This document shows positions 1 to 7,994 of a DNA stretch of 49,107 bases, piece by piece. The notes below the pieces were generated by a model, which was given only the letters and a program-made list of their open reading frames with translations, made no database searches and was not told the DNA's origin. Source of the stretch: an uncultured Actinomycetes bacterium (GTDB taxonomy: Bacteria; Actinomycetota; Acidimicrobiia; Acidimicrobiales; Microtrichaceae); NCBI GenBank assembly GCA_903873135.1, contig CAIQNH010000018.1, forward strand, positions 1 through 49,107, in the 5' to 3' direction. The first letter of the stretch is position 1; each line of letters begins with the position of its first letter. Both the position numbers and the translations under genes were made by a program.

Positions 1-2
1 CG

Positions 3-230
3 TCGGGCCGGGACCTGGTGGACGCGCTGGTGGACGAGGCGGCGGTCGCCGGCGCCACGGTCCTGTTCGCCTCGCACGAGCTCGAGCGCGCCGAGGCGGT
101 GGCCCGCCGGGTGGTCACGCTGTCCGGGGGCGTCGTCACCGACGACGATGCAGTCGACGACGATGCAGTCGACGACGCGACGGACGTGACGCACTCCGAC
201 GACCTCGAGGAGGTCGACGGTGCTCCGTGA
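3..230 (+). CDS. ccmA: Heme exporter ATP-binding subunit CcmA, 3' end only
   Basis: Only the C-terminal 75 residues lie in the window; the gene begins upstream of base 1 and its frame enters at base 3. The visible text (LFASHELERAEAVARRVVTL) is the end of an ABC ATPase: the H-loop region SHELE followed by the terminal beta strands. The product is expected to power the CcmABCD complex that releases holo-CcmE at the cytoplasmic membrane. Identity rests mainly on position, since its stop overlaps ccmB by 11 bp and the whole downstream order is ccm. The C-terminus is odd: an acidic Asp/Val/Ala tail built from a 15-bp tandem repeat, absent from typical CcmA. The Walker motifs are outside the window. 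Confidence 0.8.
   Translation, partial: SGRDLVDALVDEAAVAGATVLFASHELERAEAVARRVVTLSGGVVTDDDAVDDDAVDDATDVTHSDDLEEVDGAP
141..170 (+). repeat. 15-bp tandem repeat in the ccmA 3' end
   Basis: The unit GACGACGATGCAGTC occurs twice head to tail, followed by a partial third copy (GACGACGCG). It is in frame and encodes DDDAV-DDDAV-DDATD, so copy-number change would alter the acidic tail of CcmA by five residues at a time without a frameshift. Confidence 0.85.
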
Positions 231-888
231 CGCGCTGCTCGTCGCCCGCAAGGACCTGCGTCTCGAGTGGCGCAGCCGCGTGGGAGTGGGCCAGGTGCTG
301 CCGTTCGCGCTCCTCTGCGTCCTGCTGTTCGCGTTCGCGCTCGACGTGGACCGCGGCGTGCTGCAGCAGGCCACCGCCGGCCTGTTCTGGGTGGTGGTGC
401 TGTTCGCCGCCGTCCTCGTGGTGCAGCGCGCGTTCGCTGTCGAGGCCGACGACGGTGTGCTCGACGCCCTCCGGCTGTCCGGCCTGTCCCCCGCGTCGGT
501 CTACCTGGGCAAGGTGGCGGCGATCACCGTGGAGCTGCTCGCCCTCGAGCTGGTCCTCTGGCTGGCCGTGGCGGTCCTCTACGACACGACCCTGCGGGGC
601 TGGGGACTGCTGGTGGTGACGGCCGTCCTGGCGACCCTCGGGGCGGCCGCCGCCGGGGCCACGTACGGCGTGGTCGGCCTGCGTCTGCGGGGCGCCGAGA
701 CCCTGCTGCCCCTGCTCCTGCTGCCGCTGCTGGCACCGGTGCTGATCGGCGCCACGAGGGCCTCGGACGTGGCGCTCGGGCGCTCGGCTGGCCCCGGCTG
801 GCCGTGGGCCGCATTGTTGGGCATCTTTTCTGGTGTGTACCTGCTGCTCGGGTCCCTGTTGTTCAGGCCCCTGATGGAGGATCTGTGA
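220..888 (+). CDS. ccmB: Heme exporter membrane subunit CcmB
   Basis: This 222-aa, very hydrophobic protein has about six membrane segments and the family's usual length. The N-terminus (LLVARKDLRLEWRSR) is the typical cytoplasmic start of CcmB, followed by hydrophobic stretches around residues 25-42, 50-68, 95-115, 125-145, 160-178 and 190-215. With CcmA it forms an ABC module that acts with CcmC and CcmD to release heme-loaded CcmE. The GTG start at 220 lies inside the ccmA 3' end behind a GGAGG at 6-nt spacing; the stop overlaps the ccmC start by 4 bp, so translation is coupled. Confidence 0.9.
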   Translation: MLRDALLVARKDLRLEWRSRVGVGQVLPFALLCVLLFAFALDVDRGVLQQATAGLFWVVVLFAAVLVVQRAFAVEADDGVLDALRLSGLSPASVYLGKVAAITVELLALELVLWLAVAVLYDTTLRGWGLLVVTAVLATLGAAAAGATYGVVGLRLRGAETLLPLLLLPLLAPVLIGATRASDVALGRSAGPGWPWAALLGIFSGVYLLLGSLLFRPLMEDL

Positions 889-1700
889 CGATCGATCCAG
901 CGCCGGCGACGGCCCCCACCGACCTGCCGACGACCGTCGGGGGCGAACCGGCGACCCGGGGCGGGCCCGCGCCGGTGTCCACCTCCTCCCGGGCGACCCG
1001 CATCCTCGGGGCGCTGTCGCTCGTGGGGATCGCCGTGCTCGTGGTGTTCGGTCTGTTCATCACACCCCCCGACGCCGAGCTCGGCGAGACGATCCGGATC
1101 CTCTACATGCACGTCCCGACCGTGTCCGCCGCCTACGTGGCGTTCATCGTCACCGCCGTCGGCTCGGTGGCCTACCTCTGGAAGCGCAGCGAGTTCTGGG
1201 ATCTGGTGGCGGCCAGCTCGGCCGAGATCGGCGTCCTGTTCTTCGCGCTCACGATCTTCAACGGGATGCTCTGGGGTCGCATCACCTGGGGTGTGTTCTG
1301 GCGGTGGGAGCCACGGCTGACGACGACGACGGTCCTCTTCCTCACCTACCTCGGCTACCTGGCGGTGCGCCGCATCCCGGCGTCGGTGCGCACCCGCGCC
1401 ACCGTCAGCGCCGTGATCGGGATCCTGGCGGTGGTCAACATCCCCATCACCCACAAGGCGGTCGACTGGTGGCGGGGGCTGCACCAGGAGAAGACGATCT
1501 TCGGGACGGTGGACCCGGAGATGCAGGGGACGCAGCTGTTCACCGCCTACCTCGGGCTCACCGTGTTCCTCCTGTTGTTCGCGTGGTTGCTGATCCACCG
1601 GTTCCGGCTGGCGTGGTTGACCGAGCGGGCCGAGGAGCGTGGGCTGGACGCCGCCATCGCCGCCCGCCGGGCCGAGGGTGCCGAGGAGGTCGCCCCGTGA
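885..1700 (+). CDS. ccmC: Heme lyase/heme handling protein CcmC
   Basis: CcmC binds heme at the outer face of the membrane through a tryptophan-rich WWD-type loop and two histidines, and passes it to CcmE. The 271-aa product shows the family's landmarks: LYMHVP with the first axial His, the Trp-rich loop WGVFWRWEPRLT, and HKAVDWWRGLHQ with the second His. Membrane segments surround these motifs. A roughly 45-residue N-terminal extension rich in Pro/Thr precedes the first membrane segment. The GTG start at 885 overlaps the ccmB stop and has GGAGG 4 nt upstream. A much longer ORF reading through from 267 in the same frame is a by-product of high GC and ignores this start. Confidence 0.93.
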   Translation: MTIDPAPATAPTDLPTTVGGEPATRGGPAPVSTSSRATRILGALSLVGIAVLVVFGLFITPPDAELGETIRILYMHVPTVSAAYVAFIVTAVGSVAYLWKRSEFWDLVAASSAEIGVLFFALTIFNGMLWGRITWGVFWRWEPRLTTTTVLFLTYLGYLAVRRIPASVRTRATVSAVIGILAVVNIPITHKAVDWWRGLHQEKTIFGTVDPEMQGTQLFTAYLGLTVFLLLFAWLLIHRFRLAWLTERAEERGLDAAIAARRAEGAEEVAP

Positions 1701-1831
1701 GCACGACCGGGTACATCGCCGCCGCGTGGATCGGCACGTTCGCGTCGGTCGGGGCCTACGCCCTGTGGATCGTCCGTCGAGGCCGACGTGCCTCGGCACT
1801 GGTGCCCGAGGAGGAGCGACGGTGGATGTGA
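1697..1831 (+). CDS. ccmD: CcmD-like single-span membrane peptide
   Basis: This 44-residue ORF starts with GTG overlapping the ccmC stop (GTGA) behind a GGAGG, and overlaps the ccmE start by 10 bp. The product has one membrane helix (roughly residues 5-24, YIAAAWIGTFASVGAYALWI) followed by a basic RRGRR patch. CcmD is a small, poorly conserved peptide of exactly this size and topology that stabilises CcmABC and helps release holo-CcmE. The call rests on size, topology and the canonical ccmC-ccmD-ccmE position rather than on sequence identity. Confidence 0.75.
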   Translation: MSTTGYIAAAWIGTFASVGAYALWIVRRGRRASALVPEEERRWM

Positions 1832-2382
1832 ACCCGCCGGTCGCCGACGACCCGGAGTCCCCCGACGCCGCCGAACTGGACGGTGCGACGGGACCCCGTC
1901 TGGACCTGACCCCTCGGACCTCCCAGCACGCCGCGTCCGGACCCCGACGCTCGTGGCGGGCCGGTCTGGCGGTGGGGGCGCTGGTGCTCGTGGTGGTGGC
2001 GCTCGTGGCGGTGCTCGTCACCGGGCTCCGCGACGCATCGACGTTCTTCTACAACGTCGACGAGGCCGTGGCCCGGAGGGACGACCTGTCGGGTGATCGA
2101 TTCCGCATGCAGGGCAGCGTCGTGCCCGGTTCGGTGTCGACCACCTCCGATGGTGTGTCGTTCGTGATCGCCTACGCCGGCGCCGAGGTGCCGGTCGACC
2201 ACGTGGGCGACCCGCCGGAGCTGTTCGGACCGAGGATCCCGGTGGTCCTGGAGGGGACGTTCGAGGGGGACCGGTTCGCGAGCGACGAGATCCTGGTCCG
2301 GCACGACAACGCCTACGACGAGGCCAACCCGGATCGCATCCAGCAGGCCGAGCAGGACGCCCAGCAGGGCGCAGCCGGGTGA
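1822..2382 (+). CDS. ccmE: Periplasmic heme chaperone CcmE (HxxxY type)
   Basis: CcmE binds heme covalently through a histidine and delivers it to CcmF for attachment to apocytochrome c. The 186-aa protein has a long N-terminal cytoplasmic leader (about 45 aa), one membrane anchor (residues about 47-68) and the soluble OB-fold domain with FFYNVDEAV, FRMQGSVVPGS and VVLEGTF. The covalent heme site reads RHDNAY, giving His161 and Tyr165 in HxxxY spacing, so this is the histidine rather than the CxxxY variant. The GTG start at 1822 has GGAGG upstream and lies inside the ccmD-like gene. Confidence 0.92.
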   Translation: MDVNPPVADDPESPDAAELDGATGPRLDLTPRTSQHAASGPRRSWRAGLAVGALVLVVVALVAVLVTGLRDASTFFYNVDEAVARRDDLSGDRFRMQGSVVPGSVSTTSDGVSFVIAYAGAEVPVDHVGDPPELFGPRIPVVLEGTFEGDRFASDEILVRHDNAYDEANPDRIQQAEQDAQQGAAG

Positions 2383-2386
2383 TGCC

Positions 2387-2408
2387 CCGGCGTCCGGGCC
2401 GACGCCGG
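2387..2408 (+). other. Intercistronic hairpin between ccmE and ccmF
   Basis: CCGGCGTC, a 6-nt loop, then GACGCCGG form a perfect 8-bp stem 4 nt after the ccmE stop. No T-tract follows. It may be an attenuating or RNA-stabilising element that separates ccmABCDE from ccmFGHI expression, or a weak terminator. Confidence 0.5.
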
Positions 2409-2443
2409 AGGGTGGGCGACCGTCCCACGACGGAGGCGGGGGC

Positions 2444-4405
2444 GTGAACCGCGCGCTCGGGCTCACCGGGCTCCTGGTGTCGCTCGGGGGCTGCCTCATC
2501 GGGATCGGTGTGCTGCTCACCGGCCTGCGCCGGAACCGGCCGCACCTGCTCCGGCTCGGGCTGCCGTACGCGATCGTGCTGCTCGGCGGTGCCGTGCTGT
2601 CGACCGTCGCCATGCAGCTGGCCCTGTTCCAGCGCGACTACACCGTCGAGTTCGTCTTCGACCACGGGTCGTCGGCAACGCCGTTCCTGTTCAACGTGGC
2701 GACGATGTGGTCCGCCCTGGAGGGGTCGATCCTCCTGTGGGGCCTGGTGCTGGCGGGGTTCACCGTGGCGGTCGCAGTGAAGTTCCGGAACCGGCTCGAG
2801 GACCCGCTCGTGGCGTGGGCGCTCGTCACCATGTTCGCCGTCGCCCTGTTCTTCACCGGGCTCATGCTCACCGCCGCCAACCCGTTCCGGGGTGTGGTCC
2901 CCCCGGTCGGCTACGAGGGTCCGGGGCCGAACCCGTTGCTGCAGAACCACCTGCTGATGGCGTTCCACCCGCCCATGCTCTACCTGGGTTACGTCGGGTT
3001 CACCGTGCCGTTCGCGTTCGCCGTCGCGGCGCTGGCCACGGGCCGGATCGGCGAGGGCTGGTTGGTCGAGACGCGCCGGTGGACCCTGCTCGCGTGGGGG
3101 TTCCTGACCGGCGGGATCATCCTCGGCGCGTGGTGGAGCTACGAGGTGCTGGGCTGGGGCGGGTACTGGAAGTGGGACCCGGTCGAGAACGCGTCGTTCC
3201 TCCCGTGGCTGACCGGCACCGCCTACCTGCACTCGGTCATGGTGCAGGAACGACGAGGGATGCTCCGCGTGTGGAACCTGTCCCTGTTGTGCGCCACGTT
3301 CGCGCTCACGATCCTGGGGACGTTCCTGACCCGCTCGGGTGTGGTCGAGTCGGTCCACGCGTTCTCGAGCGGCAGCGTCGGCCCGATCCTCCTCGGGTTC
3401 TTCGCCGTGATCGTCGTGGTGTCGGTCGGGCTCATCGGCTGGCGTGCGGACGAGCTGCGCTCCCCGGGCCGGATCGACTCGCCGGTGTCCCGGGAGGGTG
3501 CGTTCCTGGCCAACAACGTGCTGTTCGCCGCGTTCGCCTTCGTGGTCCTGCTCGGCACGGTCTTCCCGCTGATCGTCGAGGCCCTCAACGGTGAGCGCCT
3601 CAGCGTGGGCGTGCCGTTCTTCAGTCGGATGACGATGCCCATCGGGTTCGCGCTGTTGACGCTGATGGCCGTCGCCCCGGTCCTGCCGTGGCGCAAGGGC
3701 ACCGGCGAGGTGCTCCGCGACCGGCTCTGGTGGCCGGCCTGGGGCGGCGTCGCCACGCTGCTCCTCGCCCTGGCGGTGGGTGCCACCGGGCCGACGGTGC
3801 TGCTGGCGTTCGGGCTGGCCGGGTTCGCTGCGGGCTCGGCGATCCGCCAGTTGGTCCTGGCCACCCGGCGGCAGGGCTGGCGGGGCCTGGTCGGTCGGGC
3901 CAACGGCGGCATGGTGGTCCACCTGGGCACGATCCTGGTGGCCGTGGCGTTCGCGGCGTCGACGAGCTACATCCGCAGCGCCGAGGTGACCCTCGCTCCG
4001 GGAGCCACCGCGACCGTCGCCGGCCACGAGGTCACGTACCTGGGCAGCCGCACGGTCGAGCGGTCCAACCGTGTCGAGGTCGTCTCCGACGTCCGGGTCG
4101 ACGGCGGGCAGGTCTACGAGCCGCGCCTCAACCGGTACCGGATGGGCGGCATGACGATCGGGACGCCCTCGGTGCGCGTCGGTCCGACGCACGACGTCTA
4201 CCTCTCGGTCAGCTCCTCGCCGGACCCCGTGACCGGCGAGGTGACGATCCGGGTGATCGTCCAACCGCTCGTCGTGTGGCTGTGGATCGGCGGGATGGTC
4301 ATGCTGGTCGGCACGCTCCTGTCGTTGTTCCCGGGTCGTCGACGTGACCCGCTCGCACCGGCCTCGGCACCGGTGCCCACCGCCTCGGGGGAGTCGGTCG
4401 CTTGA
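2444..4405 (+). CDS. ccmF: Cytochrome c heme lyase subunit CcmF
   Basis: CcmF, with CcmH, ligates heme from CcmE to CxxCH motifs of apocytochromes c at the outer face of the membrane. At 653 aa it has the family's size and multi-span topology. The WWD-type loop GWGGYWKWDPVENASFLPW, the segment NHLLMAFHPPMLYLGYVG with conserved His residues, and FLTRSGVVESVHAF are all present. A large C-terminal extracytoplasmic domain (about residues 500-610) precedes a final membrane helix. The GTG start is 7 nt after a GGAGG. The stop overlaps the next start by 4 bp (TTGA). Confidence 0.95.
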   Translation: MNRALGLTGLLVSLGGCLIGIGVLLTGLRRNRPHLLRLGLPYAIVLLGGAVLSTVAMQLALFQRDYTVEFVFDHGSSATPFLFNVATMWSALEGSILLWGLVLAGFTVAVAVKFRNRLEDPLVAWALVTMFAVALFFTGLMLTAANPFRGVVPPVGYEGPGPNPLLQNHLLMAFHPPMLYLGYVGFTVPFAFAVAALATGRIGEGWLVETRRWTLLAWGFLTGGIILGAWWSYEVLGWGGYWKWDPVENASFLPWLTGTAYLHSVMVQERRGMLRVWNLSLLCATFALTILGTFLTRSGVVESVHAFSSGSVGPILLGFFAVIVVVSVGLIGWRADELRSPGRIDSPVSREGAFLANNVLFAAFAFVVLLGTVFPLIVEALNGERLSVGVPFFSRMTMPIGFALLTLMAVAPVLPWRKGTGEVLRDRLWWPAWGGVATLLLALAVGATGPTVLLAFGLAGFAAGSAIRQLVLATRRQGWRGLVGRANGGMVVHLGTILVAVAFAASTSYIRSAEVTLAPGATATVAGHEVTYLGSRTVERSNRVEVVSDVRVDGGQVYEPRLNRYRMGGMTIGTPSVRVGPTHDVYLSVSSSPDPVTGEVTIRVIVQPLVVWLWIGGMVMLVGTLLSLFPGRRRDPLAPASAPVPTASGESVA

Positions 4406-4923
4406 GTCGTCGCACCGCCGTGGTGGTCGGGGTCGTGCTGGTCGTGGCGCTCGCCTTCGTCGTGCTCCTCGCCACCCGCTCACCCGCCGAGGGGGGGTCG
4501 GCCGACGCTGCGGTGGGCTCGCTCGCACCACCGCTGGTCGGCACCACGCTCGACGGTGAGCCCTTCGACGTCGACGACCTGCGCGGTCAGTGGGTGGTGG
4601 TGAACTTCTTCGCCACCTGGTGCCCGCCGTGCGTCACCGAGCACCCGGAGCTGGTCCGCTTCGCCGAGGCCAACCGCGGCCGCGCCGAGGTGGTGAGCGT
4701 GGCCTTCGACGACACCGCCGAGAACGTCGAGGCGTTCTTCAGGGACAACGGCGGCTCGTGGCCAGTGCTCACCGGTGACACCGGCGACGCCTCCCTCGAC
4801 TACGGCGTGGTGAAGCTCCCCGAGTCCTACGTGATCGACCCGCAGGGCACCGTGGTGGCCAAGCTCGACGGTGGCGTGACCGCGGCCGAGCTCCAGGGGA
4901 TCGTCGACGGGGGCGGGTCGTGA
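4402..4923 (+). CDS. ccmG: Membrane-anchored thioredoxin-like CcmG/DsbE
   Basis: This 173-aa protein has an N-terminal membrane anchor (about residues 6-24) and a TlpA/ResA-type thioredoxin domain. The active site is ATWCPPC (Cys74, Cys77), followed by EHPEL and the cis-Pro region VVKLPESYVID. It is expected to keep apocytochrome c cysteines reduced for heme ligation. The start is a TTG that overlaps the ccmF stop by 4 bp; no better ATG/GTG exists before the anchor, so the TTG is preferred. The next gene overlaps its stop by 4 bp. Confidence 0.9.
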   Translation: MSRRTAVVVGVVLVVALAFVVLLATRSPAEGGSADAAVGSLAPPLVGTTLDGEPFDVDDLRGQWVVVNFFATWCPPCVTEHPELVRFAEANRGRAEVVSVAFDDTAENVEAFFRDNGGSWPVLTGDTGDASLDYGVVKLPESYVIDPQGTVVAKLDGGVTAAELQGIVDGGGS

Positions 4924-5447
4924 CCGGCCGACGGCACGGCTGGCGCCAGCAGTGGTGGGCGTGGGCGCTCATGGGCGTGGTGGTGCTGAGCGCGCTCTGG
5001 CTCTCGGTCGACACCACCCCGCGGACGGGGACCGACGACACGCGGCTCTACGCCATCGCCACGCAGCTCAAGTGCCTCCAGTGCGTGGGGGAGTCCGTCG
5101 GCGCGTCCCAGGCGCCGTTGGCGGTGCAGTTCCGCGAGGAGATCGCGTCGCAGATGCGGCAGGGGCGCACCGACGACGAGATCCTGGCCTTCTTCTCGCA
5201 GCGCTACGGGCAGGAGGTGCTCCTGTCCCCGCCGTCGAGCGGGTTGGGCTCGCTCGTGTGGATCGTGCCCGTGGTGGCCGTGGCCGCCGCCGGTCTGGCG
5301 TTGGCGGCCACGTTCGGTCGGTGGCGACGTGAGATCGGCGCCCGGTCGACCGACGCCGACCGGGACCTGGTCGCCGAGGCGCTCCGTCGACGGGACCCGG
5401 TCGACGTCGGGGGAGCCGACGACGGACCGGGCCCGGACGGGTCGTGA
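4920..5447 (+). CDS. ccmH: Cytochrome c maturation thiol-reductase CcmH
   Basis: This 175-aa protein combines an anchor segment (about residues 13-30), an extracytoplasmic three-helix domain with the redox motif LKCLQC (Cys52, Cys55), and a second membrane helix (about residues 105-127), the standard CcmH N-domain layout. Supporting motifs are FREEIASQMRQGRTDDEIL and SQRYGQEVLLSPP. It works with CcmG to present reduced apocytochrome to CcmF. The C-terminal tail after the second helix is charged and cytoplasmic. Both ends overlap neighbours by 4 bp. Confidence 0.92.
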   Translation: MTGRRHGWRQQWWAWALMGVVVLSALWLSVDTTPRTGTDDTRLYAIATQLKCLQCVGESVGASQAPLAVQFREEIASQMRQGRTDDEILAFFSQRYGQEVLLSPPSSGLGSLVWIVPVVAVAAAGLALAATFGRWRREIGARSTDADRDLVAEALRRRDPVDVGGADDGPGPDGS

Positions 5448-6706
5448 CCGACCGGCAGGCGCTCGAGGACGAGCGCGACCACCTCCTCGCCTCGCTCGAG
5501 GACCTCGAGCGTGAGCACGACGCCGGCGACCTCGACGACGCCGACTACGAGACGCTCCGCGACGACTACACGGCGAGGGCCGCCGCCGTCCTCCGCCGGC
5601 TCGAGGAGGGCGAGGGCCCCGACGGGCTCGACGTCCCGGTCGAGCCCGTGGCCGCCACCGACTCCGGAGGGTCGCGCTGGCGGGGAGCGGCCGTGGCGGC
5701 CGTGGTGCTCCTCCTCGCCGTCGGGGCGGGGGTGGTCGTGGCTCGGAGCGCCGGTCAGCGCGGGGGAGGGACGCTGACCGGGAACGACGACACCGTGCGG
5801 GCCCGGCTCGCCAACTGCCAGCCGCTCGCCTTCTCGGACCCGACCGCTGGGGTCGAGTGCTACGAGGAGCTCCTCGCGGACTCGCCCGACAACGTGGAGG
5901 CACTGACCTACCAGGGGTGGGCGTTGGTGCGTGCGGGCGACGTGGCAGCGGGGAGCGAGCGGTTCGACTCGGTGGTGGCGATCGACCCGACCTACCCCGA
6001 CGTCCACGTGTTCCGGGCGGTCGTGGCCGCCCGCGCCGCCGAGGTGGCCCGGCGGCGGGGCGACGTCGACGCCGCTCGCGCCGCGTACCAGGAGGCCGCC
6101 GACGAGCTCGCCGCCTTCTCCCGGAACGATCCGCCCGAGATCGCCCGACAGGTGCTGCGTCAGGAGCTGCTCGAGCTCAAGGTGTTCCTCGGCCTGCTCG
6201 ACGAGGGCGCGTCGCAGTGCTGGACGGCGACGATCACCGCCCGCGGGGAGGACCTGGCGTTCGACCAGCGTCTCTACGACGAGCTGGCGGGCTGCCTCGA
6301 CGGCGTGCTCGCCGGCCGCCCCGACGACGTGGACGCGCTGGTGTCCCGCGGTGTCGCCGCGCTCGGCCCGGACCGTCCCGACCCGGGTGCGGCGGGTCGC
6401 TACGCGGCGCGCGCCCTGGCCGCCGATCCGTCGTCGCCGGATGCCCTGCTGCTCTCGGCCGCCGTGGCGTTGTCGGAGGAGCGACTCGACGACGCCGAGG
6501 TGCTGGTGGCCCGACTGGGGACGGGGCCGTGGCCGACCGCGGCGTTCCTGCTCGGGTCGCCCGAGGAGCTCGCCGAGGTGGTCCGCGCGGCCCGGCGGTC
6601 GACGGCCGGGCCGGCCGGCGACGGGCCGACGACCACGGCTGCCACGGGCGGTGTGGTCACGAGTGCTCCGGGTGGGCCTCCCATTCCCAACCCGGGCGGC
6701 GGGTAA
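5444..6706 (+). CDS. ccmI: CcmI-like TPR protein of the heme ligation complex
   Basis: CcmI (CycH) escorts apocytochrome c to CcmFH. This 420-aa protein begins with a coiled, charged segment (DERDHLLASLEDLEREHDAG), typical of the CcmI cytoplasmic loop, then a membrane helix at about residues 85-103 and a TPR-rich region (ADSPDNVEALTYQGWALVRAGD and AADPSSPDALLLSAAVALSE). The classical CcmI N-terminal membrane helix is missing because that part seems to be covered by the end of CcmH. A low-complexity Pro/Thr/Gly tail ends the protein. Its role follows from position at the end of the ccm operon plus the TPRs. Confidence 0.78.
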   Translation: MTDRQALEDERDHLLASLEDLEREHDAGDLDDADYETLRDDYTARAAAVLRRLEEGEGPDGLDVPVEPVAATDSGGSRWRGAAVAAVVLLLAVGAGVVVARSAGQRGGGTLTGNDDTVRARLANCQPLAFSDPTAGVECYEELLADSPDNVEALTYQGWALVRAGDVAAGSERFDSVVAIDPTYPDVHVFRAVVAARAAEVARRRGDVDAARAAYQEAADELAAFSRNDPPEIARQVLRQELLELKVFLGLLDEGASQCWTATITARGEDLAFDQRLYDELAGCLDGVLAGRPDDVDALVSRGVAALGPDRPDPGAAGRYAARALAADPSSPDALLLSAAVALSEERLDDAEVLVARLGTGPWPTAAFLLGSPEELAEVVRAARRSTAGPAGDGPTTTAATGGVVTSAPGGPPIPNPGGG

Positions 6707-6709
6707 CGT
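6704..6709 (+). promoter_or_regulatory. -10 box of a probable leaderless transcript
   Basis: TAACGT lies exactly 6 nt before the GTG start at 6716, where no Shine-Dalgarno sequence is present. TANNNT followed by 6-7 nt to the start codon is the arrangement known for leaderless actinobacterial mRNAs. No convincing -35 box is visible. Confidence 0.5.
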
Positions 6710-6715
6710 CTCGCC

Positions 6716-7957
6716 GTGCGAATCCTGCTCGTGGGTGCCGGTGGCGTGGGCGACGCCTTCGCGGCGATCGCCTCCCGTCGCCCGTTCGTCGAGACCATCG
6801 TCGCCGCCGACATCGACCCGACCCGGGCGGCGCGGGTCGCGGCCCGTGACGACCGCTACTCGTCGATCACCCTCGACGCCTCCGACGCCACCGCCGTCGC
6901 GGCCGCCGCCACGTCGGTCCGGGCCGATCTGGTCATGAACGCCGCCGACCCCCGGTTCGTGATGCCGATCTTCGAGGGGGCGCTCGCCGCCGGGGCCCAC
7001 TACGTGGACATGGCCATGTCGGTCTCCACCCCGCACCCCGAGCGCCCGCACGCCGAGTGCGGCGTGAAGCTCGGCGACCTCCAGTTCGAGCGGGCGGCGG
7101 CCTGGGAGGAGCGGGGTCTGCTGGCCCTGTGCGGCATGGGCATCGAGCCCGGGGTGGCCGACGTGTTCGCCCGGTACGCCGCGGACGAGCTGTTCTCGTC
7201 GATCCGGGAGATCGGCATCCGGGACGGGGCGAACATGAGCGTCCGGGGCCACGGGTTCGCCCCGACCTTCTCGATCTGGACGGTCATCGAGGAGTGCCTC
7301 AACCCGCCGGTCGTCTGGGAGCGGGACCGAGGGTGGTTCACCACGCCGCCGTTCTCCGAGCCGGAGGTCTTCACGTTCCCCGGGGGCATCGGCGACGTCG
7401 AGTGCGTCAACGTGGAGCACGAGGAGGTCCTCCTGGTGCCCCGCTGGATCGACTGCGAGCGGGTCACGTTCAAGTACGGGCTCGGCGACGAGTTCATCAA
7501 CGTGCTCCAGGTGCTCCACCAGCTCGGCCTCGACTCGACCGACCCGGTCGAGGTCCGCGGCGCCAGCGTCTCACCCCGGGACGTGGTGGCGGCGTGCCTG
7601 CCCAACCCCGCCGAGCTCGGCGACCGGATCGAGGGCCGCACCTGCGCCGGCACCTGGGTCACGGGAGTGGGAGCCGACGCCGACGGTCGACCGACGGGCG
7701 AGCGCGAGGTGTACCTGTACCACGTGGTCGACAACGCCGAGACGATGGCCCGGGACGGCGCCCAGGCGGTCGTGTGGCAGACGGCGGTCGGCCCGGTCGT
7801 GGCCTGCGAGCTGATCGACGCCGGCGTGTGGTCCGGTTCGGGGGTGCTGGGGCCGGAGGCGCTGCCGCCGGTGCCGTTCCTCGACCTGCTCGGCGGCGAC
7901 TACGACTCGCCGTGGGGCATCGAGGAGCGGACGCCCGCCGCGCCCACGACGGACTGA
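6716..7957 (+). CDS. Saccharopine dehydrogenase family oxidoreductase
   Basis: This 413-aa NAD(P)-dependent enzyme opens with a Rossmann fingerprint (LLVGAGGVGDAFAAIA) and has the middle signature of the saccharopine/carboxynorspermidine dehydrogenase family (VMNAADPRFVMPIFEGAL, AGAHYVDMAMS, CGMGIEPGVADVFARYA). The family covers reductases of lysine, carboxynorspermidine and homospermidine pathways; no residue visible here decides among them. It sits 9 nt after the ccmI-like gene but has its own -10 box, so it may be transcribed separately. There is no partner (for example a carboxynorspermidine decarboxylase) in the window. Confidence 0.82.
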   Translation: MRILLVGAGGVGDAFAAIASRRPFVETIVAADIDPTRAARVAARDDRYSSITLDASDATAVAAAATSVRADLVMNAADPRFVMPIFEGALAAGAHYVDMAMSVSTPHPERPHAECGVKLGDLQFERAAAWEERGLLALCGMGIEPGVADVFARYAADELFSSIREIGIRDGANMSVRGHGFAPTFSIWTVIEECLNPPVVWERDRGWFTTPPFSEPEVFTFPGGIGDVECVNVEHEEVLLVPRWIDCERVTFKYGLGDEFINVLQVLHQLGLDSTDPVEVRGASVSPRDVVAACLPNPAELGDRIEGRTCAGTWVTGVGADADGRPTGEREVYLYHVVDNAETMARDGAQAVVWQTAVGPVVACELIDAGVWSGSGVLGPEALPPVPFLDLLGGDYDSPWGIEERTPAAPTTD

Positions 7958-7971
7958 GCCGGTCGGACGGT

Positions 7972-7987
7972 GCCGCCGTGGAGCGGC
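7972..7987. terminator. Weak hairpin between convergent genes
   Basis: GCCGC, a 6-nt loop and GCGGC form a short GC stem in the 37-bp gap between the convergent genes ending at 7957 and 7995. There is no T-tract and the stem is only 5 bp, so this is a tentative bidirectional terminator. Confidence 0.3.
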
Positions 7988-7994
7988 GCTCGGA

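Noticed and set aside
2018-4531. 837-aa ORF on the minus strand opposite ccmF
   Set aside because: Arg/His/Pro/Gly-rich composition typical of antisense reading of GC-rich genes; ccmF on the other strand is fully supported.
5204-7519. 771-aa minus-strand ORF across ccmH, ccmI and the saccharopine dehydrogenase gene
   Set aside because: Antisense shadow without recognisable domains, spanning several well-supported plus-strand genes.
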